Below, piece after piece: positions 43,888 to 53,150 of a DNA stretch of 64,000 nt. The stretch is from assembly GCA_029261395.1 (NCBI GenBank), contig JAJDBJ010000008.1, positions 1 to 64,000 of the forward strand. The letters are read 5' to 3'. The notes under the pieces are model-generated. The model ran no database searches. It saw only the letters and a list, made by a program, of their open reading frames with translations, and was not told the DNA's origin. Position numbers and translations under genes: made by a program. Origin of the DNA: Nitrospinaceae bacterium. GTDB lineage: Bacteria > Nitrospinota > Nitrospinia > Nitrospinales > Nitrospinaceae. Position 1 is the first letter of the stretch. Each line of letters starts with the position of its first letter.

Positions 43888-46014
43888 TCAAAGTGGAACC
43901 TGCGTGATTTTGGCGTCCAGAACCACCAAGTCTTTTTCGTATAGCCGGACCGGATTAAAATCCAGCGACAGAATATCGGGTTCGGAGACCATCCAGTGCG
44001 CGACCCACTTCATAAAAGCCAAGAGTTTTTGGGAGTCGAGCTTGGGTTTTCCGCGAAACCCCTGAATGATTTTCCATGCCTTCGTTCTTTGGACTCCTCC
44101 TGAAATTTCTGTATTCGTAGCGGGAAGCACCAGCCGCGCGATGTCTTGATACAGTTCGACGTAACTGCCGCCGGTTCCGAACAGAAGTACCGGACCGAAT
44201 TGAGGGTCGCGGTGGCCCCCCACCATTAAGTCGAGACCCGGCGGCATTTGCTGTTCCGCCCACACCTGTCCCGGCCAATCCTTGTAAAAAGCCTCCCACT
44301 GGCGAAGCAAACTTTTTTCGTCATTCAAATCGAGTTGGATCCCTTTCATCTCGGTTTTGTGTTGGATGTCCGGTCCCACCGCCTTCAACGCCACAGGAAA
44401 CCCGATCTCAGCGACTGCCCGGTGAATATCCTCTTCGCTGTTGACATGAAGGTGCCGGGGGACTGAAATGTCACATTGCCTCAGCAGATTTTTGATCTGC
44501 ATTTCATGCGGATTTTGATCCATGGACCGCAACCAGAGCCGGGCCGGTAAAGTGTCGAATGCTGTCTGAGTTTCATTCTCCGGTTGCCCGGTCACCCACC
44601 GGGATTGCCGTGCCAACAGCTCCAGACCGTGCGCCGCACGCTCGCCCGTGGCAAATATCGAAATACCACTGCCCTGCAGAACGGAATTCAATTCACCATA
44701 CAGTGAACCGTAAGCGCCGACCGTTACCGACAGGTTTTCCGGCAACCGGGATTTCAGCATCGGGCCGATGTCGGCAGTGATGCCTTCCGTGCCCGGTAAC
44801 AACACCAGTAGCAGTGCGTCGTATTCACCGGTCTTCAGCAAATACTCGATTATGGATACGCATTGTTCGTTGGTGCCGGAACCGGTCAGATCAATGGGAT
44901 TGCGGAACGAATAATAAGAAGGGTACAGCTCCTTCAGAGCGAGTTGAAACTTTTGAGACGGTTCAGGAACCCGGAGCCCCGCCTGCTCGCACATATCGGT
45001 CAGCATCACTCCCATGCCGCCGCCGTTGGAGACCACCAGGGTGCGGTCGCCTCCGGCTTTCGGTTGATCGCTGAACAATTGCAGAGCATCGACCATTTGC
45101 TCCAAACCATTCACTTCGATCAGCCCGGTCTGTTCGCACGCCGCCTTGAAGACGGAATACGATCCTGCCAGCGAAGCGGAATGGGCGAGAGCCGCTTGTC
45201 GGCCTCTTTCGGCTTTACCCCCTTTGAAGACGATAATGGGTTTACTGCGGGCGATGGTCCGTGCCGTTTCCATGAACCGGGGCCCGTCCTGCACGCTTTC
45301 CAGGTACAGTCCAATAACGCGCACTTGCGGATCACGTGCGAACTCTGCGAGCAGTTCGCATTCGCCAATGTCGATGCGGTTGCCGAAATTGACTGCACGG
45401 TGGACGCCTACCCCCAATCCACCGAGATGACCCAGCATCTGCATCAGAAACGCCCCGCTCTGCGAGATAAAAGCGACCGAACCGGGTTGTGGTAATGTCA
45501 GTTCTTCCGGTTTCAAAAAGAAACTGTTGAATCGATCCGGCGCACTGAACACTCCCATCCCGTTGGGACCGATGATGCGGATGCCAAGCTGTTGCGCTTC
45601 ATCGCGAATCTGATGTTGCAGAATTTCTCCGGCTTCGCCCGTTTCTGAAAACCCGCCACTGATGATGATCAGGTGGTGGATCCCTTTGGCCGCCAGCGGT
45701 TTAAGGAGGGGTAAGACTTTTGAAGATGAAACCGCGACCACCGCGAGATCCACCGTTTTGGGTAAATGTTGAATATCTTTCACCACCGGGCAATCGGCCA
45801 CGGCATGTCCTGAAGGATGAACCGTTGTAATCGTCCCGCCGTATTTTTGGTGCAACAGATTTTGAACGATATATTTCCCCAGGTTCCCTTGTTTGGGCGA
45901 AGCACCGATGACCGCCACCGACCGGGGAGCAAAAAAAGGACGCAAATCCAATCGTTCACCTTTGGCATTTGGATGAGAGCGTTCATTGATTTCTTTCACA
46001 AGAAGTTCACTCAT
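43888..46014 (-). CDS. ADP(NDP)-forming acyl-CoA synthetase, fused alpha-beta form
   Basis: A 708-residue enzyme interconverting acyl-CoA + ADP + Pi and acid + CoA + ATP. Order: CoA-binding domain (RSVAVIGASPKQGNLGKYI), succinyl-CoA-ligase-like domains with GPNGMGVFS and the phospho-His segment AALAHSASLAGSYSVFK, then a C-terminal ATP-grasp domain (FPVALKAVGPDIQHKTEMKG, VGGHRDPQFGPVLLFGTGGS). The start at 46014 overlaps the beta-subunit stop by 8 bp. In archaea this enzyme makes ATP at the end of 2-oxoacid fermentation; its operon position after the oxidoreductase supports that coupling. Acyl specificity unknown. Confidence 0.9.
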   Translation of the reverse strand: MSELLVKEINERSHPNAKGERLDLRPFFAPRSVAVIGASPKQGNLGKYIVQNLLHQKYGGTITTVHPSGHAVADCPVVKDIQHLPKTVDLAVVAVSSSKVLPLLKPLAAKGIHHLIIISGGFSETGEAGEILQHQIRDEAQQLGIRIIGPNGMGVFSAPDRFNSFFLKPEELTLPQPGSVAFISQSGAFLMQMLGHLGGLGVGVHRAVNFGNRIDIGECELLAEFARDPQVRVIGLYLESVQDGPRFMETARTIARSKPIIVFKGGKAERGRQAALAHSASLAGSYSVFKAACEQTGLIEVNGLEQMVDALQLFSDQPKAGGDRTLVVSNGGGMGVMLTDMCEQAGLRVPEPSQKFQLALKELYPSYYSFRNPIDLTGSGTNEQCVSIIEYLLKTGEYDALLLVLLPGTEGITADIGPMLKSRLPENLSVTVGAYGSLYGELNSVLQGSGISIFATGERAAHGLELLARQSRWVTGQPENETQTAFDTLPARLWLRSMDQNPHEMQIKNLLRQCDISVPRHLHVNSEEDIHRAVAEIGFPVALKAVGPDIQHKTEMKGIQLDLNDEKSLLRQWEAFYKDWPGQVWAEQQMPPGLDLMVGGHRDPQFGPVLLFGTGGSYVELYQDIARLVLPATNTEISGGVQRTKAWKIIQGFRGKPKLDSQKLLAFMKWVAHWMVSEPDILSLDFNPVRLYEKDLVVLDAKITQVPL

Positions 46015-46960
46015 CGTACTGCTCCCAGTAAGCATCCACGTTACTCTGAATTTGGGCGATGATGTCGTCGCGCCGTTTCGGAGCAAACAGGTGTTGGAAC
46101 CGTTTTTGACGCTCCAGATATTTCTCAACCGGCAGGCGTTTGCGCGGCCGTTTCGTATGAATGACTTTGCCGTCCACAAACTCCTTGATCGGAAAGATGC
46201 CGGTATCGACCGCCAGTTTGGCGATGAGGTGCGTGTCTTTCGGATCGAATCCCCAACCGGTCGGGCAGGGCGACAGGCAGATGAACAGCCGCGGTCCCTT
46301 CATACCCTTTGCTTTTTTAAATTTGTTGGACAGGTCGATCGGCTCGCGCGGCGATACCGTGGCCAGGTACGGCGGATTGTGCGCCATCCAGATGCCGAAC
46401 AGATCCTTCTTGGTTTGCTCGGAACCCGCCGGGTGTTCCGGCGTGTTCGGGCTGGTCATCGTGTAACTACCCAAAGGGGACGCCCCGGAATGTTGGAACC
46501 CGGTATTGCCGTACGCCTCGTTGTCGTAGCAAAAGTAAATGAAATCGAGGTTGCGATGAATCGCCGCCGAAGTGGGGCTGAGCCCCATATCGTTTGTAGA
46601 GCCGTCCCCCGCCACCACGATAACCTGTAGATCTTCCGCTTTAGGCAGTCCGTGTTTTTGCATGCGGATGTCCAACGCGTCGCGCACCCCTTGCGCCGCC
46701 GGCACCGGACCGCTCATGGTCGTATACAACCACGATCCCTTCAGTGGCGTGAACGGGTAGACGGAGATCAGCGTGAAGCATCCCGCCGCATTACACGTCA
46801 ACGTATTTTCTCCCAGGACTTTCATGGCGAGACGCATCCCTTCCAGACCGCCGCACCCGGCGCACAGAGCGGAACCCGGTGCGATCTCCTCTTCAGGGTT
46901 CAAGTCGGTAACCTTTTTATATTTGGATTCCTCAAGGGAATCAGAAATGGTGGCTTTCAT
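46007..46960 (-). CDS. porB: 2-oxoacid:ferredoxin oxidoreductase, beta subunit
   Basis: A 317-residue thiamine-diphosphate-binding subunit of a pyruvate- or branched-chain 2-oxoacid:ferredoxin oxidoreductase. Motifs: ALCAGCGGLEGMRLA (cluster-ligand Cys), AAGCFTLI, the ThDP motif VVAGDGSTNDMGLSPTSAAI and YDNEAYGNTGFQHSGASPLG; later CPTGWGFDP. Start overlaps the alpha-subunit stop by 4 bp. It should bind the proximal [4Fe-4S] cluster through its N-terminal Cys pair and a Cys in the middle of the chain. Confidence 0.93.
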   Translation of the reverse strand: MKATISDSLEESKYKKVTDLNPEEEIAPGSALCAGCGGLEGMRLAMKVLGENTLTCNAAGCFTLISVYPFTPLKGSWLYTTMSGPVPAAQGVRDALDIRMQKHGLPKAEDLQVIVVAGDGSTNDMGLSPTSAAIHRNLDFIYFCYDNEAYGNTGFQHSGASPLGSYTMTSPNTPEHPAGSEQTKKDLFGIWMAHNPPYLATVSPREPIDLSNKFKKAKGMKGPRLFICLSPCPTGWGFDPKDTHLIAKLAVDTGIFPIKEFVDGKVIHTKRPRKRLPVEKYLERQKRFQHLFAPKRRDDIIAQIQSNVDAYWEQYDE

Positions 46961-48201
46961 GGAATGCGAGCCTCCCTGGGAAATCCGGCGATTTGCCGGA
47001 GTTGATCGAACTGCTTGAGATCCTTTTCGTCAAACAGGAACAGCGGGTCATCGCCGGGTGCCTCATCCAATCGTTGCAGGATGCTGATAAAATCCCCTTC
47101 CTGAATATCCCGGCCACCCAAACCGCCAATCACTGAAAGCAGATGTTGCGGACGGTCTTCCCGCCGGTACACCGCTTTCAATATTTCCGGATAGAGGATG
47201 CCTCCCATGCCCGGCGCCAGATTCTGATCAATCACTGCAACTTTGGGCCGATGGGCCAGGGCGTCGGCAATGATCTGGGACGGGAACGGTCGCAGAAGGC
47301 TCAGTTTGAGCAGGCCGGCTTTGATGCCGTTCTTGCGCAGATGCTGTACCGCCGCTTTGCCCTTGGTGGCAAAGGAGTTGCTCATGACGAAGACATATTC
47401 CGCGTCGTCCAGCCGGTAGCGCTCCACCGCATCGTAAAAGCGTCCAAACCGTTCGCCGAATTCCTGAGTGATTTTTTGGTAAACATTCACCACATTTTGC
47501 GCGGCCAGGTGATGCTGAATTTTGAAATAGGAATAATTGCCGCCGCCGAATACCGCCGATGCCCGCGCCATGGGCTCGGAAGCCTGGAACACTGGTTGTG
47601 ACGGTTTGAATAGCGGCAGAAATTCTCTCACTTCGGCTTCATCCGGCAACACCACCGGTTCGCGGGTGAAGGACAGATAGAACCCGTCCAGGTTGACCAG
47701 CACCGGCAGGCAGACTTCCGGGTCTTCCGCGATGCGGTAGGCCATCAAGATATAGTCGAGAACTTCCTGCGCGGTTTCCGCGTGCAATTGAATGATTCCG
47801 GTGTCGCGCAGACTCAGAACGTCATTATGATCCGGCTCCAGCGTAATCGGAGTCGCCAGCGCGCGCGATACGTTGACCAGCACCAGCGGCACGCGCCACC
47901 CGGCAATGGTGTGCAGAGCCTCCAATCCATATAAAATTCCCTGGCTTGAGGAAGCGGTGAACACACGCACCCCGGAAGCGGCCGCCGCACCCGCCGCCAT
48001 GAACATCGAATGCTCCGAGTCCATGTTGGTGTACTTGCCGTGCATGTGGCCATCGGCAAACCATTGCGCCAGGGTTTCGACGATTTCGGTTTGCGGGGTG
48101 ATGGGGAACGCCGGTACATAATCGACACCTGCCAGCCGAGCGCCCCAAGCCGCCGCTTTATTTCCGGTTAACATGATTTGTTTATTGCGGGTCAGTTCCA
48201 T
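46957..48201 (-). CDS. porA: 2-oxoacid:ferredoxin oxidoreductase, alpha subunit
   Basis: A 414-residue alpha subunit with the pyrimidine-binding and transketolase-C-like domains. Motifs: GNKAAAWGARLAGVDYVPAF then PITPQTEIVETLA, NMDSEHSMFMAAGAAAASG, VFTASSSQGILYGLEAL and the end domain GIKAGLLKLSLLRPFPSQII, IGGLGGRD. PITPQT plus this architecture is shared by archaeal pyruvate and isovalerate enzymes, so substrate class is open. GGAGG precedes the ATG, and the gene overlaps the gamma-delta gene by 10 bp and the beta gene by 4 bp. Confidence 0.93.
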   Translation of the reverse strand: MELTRNKQIMLTGNKAAAWGARLAGVDYVPAFPITPQTEIVETLAQWFADGHMHGKYTNMDSEHSMFMAAGAAAASGVRVFTASSSQGILYGLEALHTIAGWRVPLVLVNVSRALATPITLEPDHNDVLSLRDTGIIQLHAETAQEVLDYILMAYRIAEDPEVCLPVLVNLDGFYLSFTREPVVLPDEAEVREFLPLFKPSQPVFQASEPMARASAVFGGGNYSYFKIQHHLAAQNVVNVYQKITQEFGERFGRFYDAVERYRLDDAEYVFVMSNSFATKGKAAVQHLRKNGIKAGLLKLSLLRPFPSQIIADALAHRPKVAVIDQNLAPGMGGILYPEILKAVYRREDRPQHLLSVIGGLGGRDIQEGDFISILQRLDEAPGDDPLFLFDEKDLKQFDQLRQIAGFPREARIP

Positions 48202-49100
48202 GATTCCACCTCCCGGAGTATTTCAATAGCGTGCTTGGGACACTCCGTTGCACAAATCAGGCATCCTTTGCAGTGGTCGTAATCAATCACCGGTTTATCG
48301 TTGGTATCCATCCGAATGTCTCCTTCCGGGCACCGGGCATAACAAATGGCGCATCCGTTGCACTCCTCGTAATTAATCACCGGGCGATGTGTCCGCCAAT
48401 TACCGGTCTTGCGCAGGGCCATGTTGCCTGTGGCAAAAATAAGCGGAGCCGAATCGACCGGGGGACGACGCTCCAACGTCACTAACCGGCTGGCCGAGAA
48501 CCCCGCATCGGACTCGCTGAACTCCAGGTCAAACGAAGGCGCTTTCTGAAAGACCTCCTCGGCCAGTTTAAGATTGGCGGCAATTTTTTCGGGCCCGAGA
48601 CGTCCTTGCCCCAACTCCTCCCGAATCGCCTGAAGCAGATGATGCAGGTCAATACGGCCCATCAGGCGCGCACCCACCGCAGCCAGAGCCGTGCTGAGAA
48701 TCATCGGTTTCTGGATGTACTTCTGGCACAGCTCGGAAATATCCAACTGAACCGGAAGAGACTCCAACTGGTAATGCTGTTTGAGATCGTGCGATGTATG
48801 CCGGGAATTGATAAAGATGAGTGTGGAGGCATCCGTGCCTTGGGTGACTGCGGCCATGGGGTCGGACAGCAACGTCTCATCGCCGATCAAAACGATATCC
48901 GGCTGAGCAATAGGTCCCCGCTCCAACACGATATTTTTACTGAACCGCGCATACGCGGCGATTGGGGCTCCCCTTCGCTCCGCTCCATACAAGGGGAAAT
49001 CCTGAGCCTGATACCCGGCCAAGTGCGCCGCCGTACCCAAAATCTGGCTGGCGGTTTTGATCCCCTGTCCCCCGCGGCCATGAAGTCGTATCCGTAACAT
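48192..49100 (-). CDS. porG: 2-oxoacid:ferredoxin oxidoreductase, fused gamma-delta subunit
   Basis: A 302-residue fusion. Residues 1-185 are the gamma domain (RLHGRGGQGIKTASQILGTA, PLYGAERRGAPIAAYARFS). The C-terminal 75 residues are a two-cluster ferredoxin delta domain: CNGCAICYARCPEGDI and CKGCLICATECPKHAI. Many organisms encode these parts separately. It is the first gene of a five-gene operon and has a strong AAGGAGG site. Electrons from the 2-oxoacid would leave by this subunit to ferredoxin. Confidence 0.93.
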   Translation of the reverse strand: MLRIRLHGRGGQGIKTASQILGTAAHLAGYQAQDFPLYGAERRGAPIAAYARFSKNIVLERGPIAQPDIVLIGDETLLSDPMAAVTQGTDASTLIFINSRHTSHDLKQHYQLESLPVQLDISELCQKYIQKPMILSTALAAVGARLMGRIDLHHLLQAIREELGQGRLGPEKIAANLKLAEEVFQKAPSFDLEFSESDAGFSASRLVTLERRPPVDSAPLIFATGNMALRKTGNWRTHRPVINYEECNGCAICYARCPEGDIRMDTNDKPVIDYDHCKGCLICATECPKHAIEILREVESWN

Positions 49101-49681
49101 TGGAGCCTCCTTTTATGTTCAATTCTTCGACTCTTCTTTTTCTTTCCGACCGAGGAACGAAGCTTTTAAAGTCAATCAGTTAAGGGCAAGTTTAAAGACA
49201 CCTGCTCACATCTAATATGAAACCCTGAAAGGAATTTTTCCATTAATTCGGAGACGGGAGAACGAGCTTCAATTTTGAAAGATAAAAAGTGGAAAATCAG
49301 GGTTTTTGGAAAGGGTGTCCAGCTAGAGCGGCTAACTTCAGACCTTTTGGGCTGGAGGATTTTTGCTATAAATCGGTTCCCAAAGAATCTACGCTAGTCC
49401 AAAATCAAAAATCACCAAGCTGGACAACTCAATACTTTTGAAGTAATTAAAGAAGTTGACACCTCAAGAATATGCGTTAAAATTTTTTATACCTGTTAGT
49501 ATAAAGAAGGGAGTACGCGCGGGAATTGCGTTGAGATTTCATCGCTTATATGCCTATTTTTGGGGTATTTTGGGAGCTTCTTTCTTTCTGTAGTGAAATC
49601 AACGAATTATCCTTCGGCCCCATTGCATTATCAGGAGGGGCTGGTATTGACCCACTCAATTTTTGATTTTGGATCGACTTA
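49101..49681. other. Divergent intergenic region, 2-oxoacid oxidoreductase operon / coiled-coil-TPR gene
   Basis: 581 bp. The left part must carry the promoter of the oxidoreductase operon. An inverted pair GTCCAGCT (49317-49324) and AGCTGGAC (49418-49425) spans 93 bp. The right part holds the plus-strand promoter listed separately and a leader of about 190 bases. No RNA gene is recognised. Confidence 0.5.
49456..49483 (+). promoter_or_regulatory. Sigma-70-type promoter for the coiled-coil-TPR gene
   Basis: TTGACA at 49456-49461, 16-bp spacer, TAAAAT at 49478-49483. The predicted transcript would have a leader of about 190 bases before the ATG at 49682. Confidence 0.6.
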
Positions 49682-51319
49682 ATGGCCGCAACCAAAGGGA
49701 TTGCCCAAACGCTTCAGGATGTTCTGAACAACCTTCAAAGGCAGGTGAAGGAGAAGACTTTAGCGTTGGATGAGGCGAATAAGAAAATTGCGTCTCTGTC
49801 GGGTGACCAGGGAGGAGACTTTACTGTTGAGTTGGACACGGAGAAAGAAAAGCGAGCCGAGGCTGAAGCGCAGTACAAGGAAGCTAAAGCTGAGATTTCC
49901 AAACTTCAAAAACAAGTTGACGAAGGATTAGCAAGCGGTCAGGGAGATTCTTCAGCCGAGTTGACTCAGGAAATAGAAAAGCGAACCAAGGCTGAAGCGC
50001 AGTACAAGGAAGCTAAAGCTGAGATTTCCAAACTTCAAAAACAAGTTGATGAAGGATTAGCAAGCGGTCAGGGAGATTCTTCAGCCGAGTTGGCTCAGGA
50101 AATAGAAAAGCGAACCCAAGTCGAGAAGGACCTGGCGGACCGCACCGCTGAGTTGCTCGAGGCCAACAAAAAGCTACTTGCCGAAACCGAGGCCCGCACG
50201 AAAGTGGAGGCGGATCTCAGTAAAGCTGAACAAGAAGAGAGTGGCATCCCTGAGGCCGAACATCAAAAAGAAATTGCTCAACGTGAAAAGGCGGAAACGG
50301 CTCTCCAGGAGGCTCAGTCGCAGCTGAAAGAGGTCCAGTCGAAATTTGCAGAATCGCAATCCCAATTGAAGGAAGCTGAAAAGAGTCAGGGACAGGGTTC
50401 CAAGGAGATGAAGGCATTAGAAAAGGAAATGGCGACTCTTCTGCAATCCCAGGAATCTCTGAAGCAGGAAAAAGAAAATCTGGAAACTCAGCAGTTCGAA
50501 GTGCAGTCTCAATTGAAAGCGGCGCAAGCTCAGCAGGGTCAAGTCGGCGCTGAAACCAAGGCTCTTCAAAAGGAGCTGGACGAAGTCAAAAAAACCTGTG
50601 ACCAACTGCAGGAAGTAAAAACCTCCTTGGAAGAAGATAAGGCACTTCTTGAAACCAAGCTCAGGGAACTGCAATCCCAACTGGCAGAGGCCAAAAAATC
50701 AACCGATGATCCTGCCGCCGCGAAAGCCGCCAAGGCCGAGTTGGAAGAGGCTCACAAGTCCCAGCAAACGTTGAAGACCGATAACGCCAAGCTGGAAGCT
50801 CAGGTAAAAGAGTTGGAAGCGAAATTACAATCGGCCTCGAAAGCTTCTGCGGCACCTGCCGCAAGTCCGGCATCGCCGGCGTTTGCGTCACCGCCGCCCA
50901 CCGCATCCACTCCTCCTCCGTCACCCAAAGCATTTACGGCTGAGGATAAAGAGATGGAGCGGTTGCGTCAGGCCATTGATAAAAATCCGAAGGATGTTGA
51001 AAGCATGATCAAGATGGCGGAAGTGGCATTCGCAGCCAGTCGTCACCAGGATGCCATTGAACCGTTAAAGAAAGCGGTCAAGCTCCAGCCGAAGGATGCG
51101 GAGCTTTTTTTCATGCTGGGAGAAGCGCACTACAAGGCCCAGCAATATCACGATGCGCTGACTCCCCTCAACTACGCTGTCCGGGTCAATCCCAAAATGG
51201 CCAAGGCGCATTACAATTTGTGTCTGATCAATGAGCTGGTGGGTAATGAAGAGGCCGCACAGAAACATTATCAACTGGCCATCAAAATCGATCCCAAAAT
51301 CGAACAGAAAATGAGCTAA
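49682..51319 (+). CDS. Long coiled-coil protein with C-terminal TPR domain
   Basis: A 545-residue protein. Residues 10-380 are nearly continuous heptads rich in Glu, Lys, Gln and Ala; then a Pro/Ala/Ser linker (residues 385-415) and three to four TPR units (IDKNPKDVESMIKMAEVAFA, LFFMLGEAHYKAQQYHDALT, HYNLCLINELVGNEEAAQKH). It contains a near-perfect 129-bp tandem duplication (49862-49990 and 49991-50118), i.e. 43 residues repeated. No signal or membrane segment. The start lacks a good ribosome-binding site. Likely a cytoplasmic scaffold; function unknown. Confidence 0.82.
   Translation: MAATKGIAQTLQDVLNNLQRQVKEKTLALDEANKKIASLSGDQGGDFTVELDTEKEKRAEAEAQYKEAKAEISKLQKQVDEGLASGQGDSSAELTQEIEKRTKAEAQYKEAKAEISKLQKQVDEGLASGQGDSSAELAQEIEKRTQVEKDLADRTAELLEANKKLLAETEARTKVEADLSKAEQEESGIPEAEHQKEIAQREKAETALQEAQSQLKEVQSKFAESQSQLKEAEKSQGQGSKEMKALEKEMATLLQSQESLKQEKENLETQQFEVQSQLKAAQAQQGQVGAETKALQKELDEVKKTCDQLQEVKTSLEEDKALLETKLRELQSQLAEAKKSTDDPAAAKAAKAELEEAHKSQQTLKTDNAKLEAQVKELEAKLQSASKASAAPAASPASPAFASPPPTASTPPPSPKAFTAEDKEMERLRQAIDKNPKDVESMIKMAEVAFAASRHQDAIEPLKKAVKLQPKDAELFFMLGEAHYKAQQYHDALTPLNYAVRVNPKMAKAHYNLCLINELVGNEEAAQKHYQLAIKIDPKIEQKMS
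49862..50118 (+). repeat. 129-bp tandem duplication inside the coiled-coil gene
   Basis: Two adjacent units beginning GCTGAAGCGCAGTACAAGG at 49862 and 49991 differ at only about three positions (for example GAC/GAT and ACT/GCT). The exact 129-bp period keeps the reading frame and adds about six heptads of coil. Confidence 0.85.
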
Positions 51320-51321
51320 TT

Positions 51322-51337
51322 GCAGACACGAGTCTGC
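51322..51337. terminator. Hairpin between convergent genes
   Basis: GCAGAC-ACGA-GTCTGC perfect stem in the 42-bp gap between the coiled-coil-TPR gene and modC. No T run follows, so termination strength is uncertain. Confidence 0.35.
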
Positions 51338-51361
51338 CTCCTCCCCATTCCCAACCGTTAA

Positions 51362-52462
51362 TCAGTATTCCTCTATTTCGTGCACCATTTTGACCGCCTT
51401 CACGTTGGCGTAGACTTGCATCCCAGGTTTCAGCTTCAAGTGGGCCAGTGATTTGCGGGTGATGGTGGCGAGAATGGGTTCCCCGACATCCAGCTTGAGA
51501 TTCACCGAACTGCCCTGGGCATCCGTCGGACCGATTTCCAGAATGGTGGCCGGGAGCGTATTCAACACACTGGTCGGGGTAACGGGTTTTCCCAGCGCGA
51601 TGCTGATATCCTGCGCCAGCAAATGCACACGCAACGAACTGCCCACGGCAAGCGGTTGCTCGGGAATATAAAGTGACTGATCCCGATACTGCACACGTGT
51701 GAGACCAAACTCGGCTTCATGCTCGGCGATGGTGGTGGTCAAAACGGATCCCACGCTTGACGGCCCGGTTTTTCCTGCCAGATCAAGACGCGACAAGACT
51801 TCGTTGGCCGGACCTGTCGCCACACTTTTCCCTTCTTGCATTAAAACCAACGTATCCACCAATTGCAAAACTTCGCTCAATGAATGGGTGACATAAACGA
51901 TAGGCAGTTTCATTTCCTGTCGCAGGCGTGTCAGAAAGGGAAGAATATCCTGCTTGCGTTGCGCGTCGAGGTTGGCCAGCGGCTCGTCCATCAACAACAA
52001 CTGTGGGTTGGTCAACAAGGCCCGCCCGATCGCCACGCGTTGCTGTTCGCCTCCGGAAAGTTTCTGAGGCCGTCGATCCAACAGCGGATGCAGGTCCATC
52101 AAATCGGTCACCTGATCGAAAGTGATTTTTCTATGCTCGGGAGCAATCCGCCGGTACCCGTAATTCAAATTGTCCCGCACGGTTAAATGAGGAAACAGCC
52201 GGGCTTCCTGGAATACCATTCCGATGGGCCGATGGTGAACCGGAACGAATGTGTTGTGCGTTGCGTCCTGCCACACGTGGTCGCCGAACTTCATGTAGCC
52301 GGTGGGTGACCGTTCCAGACCGGCCAGACAACGCAGGAGGGTGGTCTTGCCGGAACCGGATCGTCCGAAGATGACCGTCACCCCTTCATCCGGGAACTCC
52401 AGTTGTGTGTCCAACTCAAATTGTTTGTATTGAATCCGGAACCGGGATTGGATCGTGCTCAT
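51362..52462 (-). CDS. modC: Molybdate ABC transporter ATP-binding protein
   Basis: A 366-residue importer ATPase. Walker A GRSGSGKTTLL, Q-loop region GMVFQEARLFPHL, signature LSGGEQQRVAIGRALL, Walker B LLLMDEPLANLD, H-loop VYVTHSLSEVLQ, then a C-terminal TOBE/Mop molybdate-binding domain (residues 290-360: LPATILEIGPTDAQGSSVN, LAHLKLKPGMQVYANVKAV). Start at 52462 overlaps modB by 4 bp (ATGA). It powers uptake of molybdate, needed for molybdenum-cofactor enzymes. Confidence 0.95.
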   Translation of the reverse strand: MSTIQSRFRIQYKQFELDTQLEFPDEGVTVIFGRSGSGKTTLLRCLAGLERSPTGYMKFGDHVWQDATHNTFVPVHHRPIGMVFQEARLFPHLTVRDNLNYGYRRIAPEHRKITFDQVTDLMDLHPLLDRRPQKLSGGEQQRVAIGRALLTNPQLLLMDEPLANLDAQRKQDILPFLTRLRQEMKLPIVYVTHSLSEVLQLVDTLVLMQEGKSVATGPANEVLSRLDLAGKTGPSSVGSVLTTTIAEHEAEFGLTRVQYRDQSLYIPEQPLAVGSSLRVHLLAQDISIALGKPVTPTSVLNTLPATILEIGPTDAQGSSVNLKLDVGEPILATITRKSLAHLKLKPGMQVYANVKAVKMVHEIEEY

Positions 52463-53142
52463 GAGACGTGTACCGGCAGGCGGCGGTTGAATGCGTAGAC
52501 CATCAACAACACCGCAAATGAAAACAGCAAGAGGCCGCCTGATAGCAGATGCGCCTGCGAGTATTCGAGCGCTTCGACGTGATCGTATATGGCAATGGAC
52601 ATCACTTTGGTTTTGCCGGGAATGTTGCCGCCCACCATCAACACCACTCCAAACTCCCCCAGCGTATGGGCGAATCCCAAAACGATCGCGGTGAGATAAC
52701 CCCGCACCGCCATGGGAGAAGCAACGCTGAGGAAGGCATCCCACTTGGATGCGCGGAGCGACCACGCCGCTTCCAGATAGGTTTTGCCGGAGGCTTCAAA
52801 GGCGCCCTGTAACGGTTGCACGACGAACGGAAACGAGTAAAGAGTGGACGCGATCACCAGACCGGTAAAAGAAAACGCGAGAGACGAACCGGTGATGGAT
52901 TGAAAGGGTCCGCCGACCACGCCATTGGCGCCGAGGGCGATGAGCAGATAAAATCCAAGCACCGTCGGCGGCAACACGAGTGGCAGGGCGACCACCGCCT
53001 CCACCCAGACCCGTGCGCGGGACGGCGTGTGCGCCAGCCACCAGGCGACAGGCGTTCCGATCAACAGCAAAACTCCGACCGTCGTCGCCGCCAGCTTCAG
53101 CGTAATCCAGATCGGTTGCCAGTCCATTAGTGAGGGGTCCAT
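52459..53142 (-). CDS. modB: Molybdate ABC transporter permease
   Basis: A 227-residue inner-membrane permease with about five helices. ITLKLAATTVGVLLLIGTPV starts the family pattern; the cytoplasmic EAA loop contact with ModC reads LEAAWSLRASKWDAFLSVASP (with an interrupting region), and GFAHTLGEFGVVLMVGGNIP is the typical ModB signature. Start at 53142 is 8 bp beyond the modA stop; an open frame continues upstream over modA but is not family-like. Confidence 0.95.
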   Translation of the reverse strand: MDPSLMDWQPIWITLKLAATTVGVLLLIGTPVAWWLAHTPSRARVWVEAVVALPLVLPPTVLGFYLLIALGANGVVGGPFQSITGSSLAFSFTGLVIASTLYSFPFVVQPLQGAFEASGKTYLEAAWSLRASKWDAFLSVASPMAVRGYLTAIVLGFAHTLGEFGVVLMVGGNIPGKTKVMSIAIYDHVEALEYSQAHLLSGGLLLFSFAVLLMVYAFNRRLPVHVS

Positions 53143-53150
53143 CGTTTCTT

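Noticed and set aside
49317-49425. GTCCAGCT/AGCTGGAC inverted pair as an operator or mobile-element end
   Set aside because: Arms of 8 bp separated by 93 bp, with no target duplication or enclosed gene; can occur by chance.
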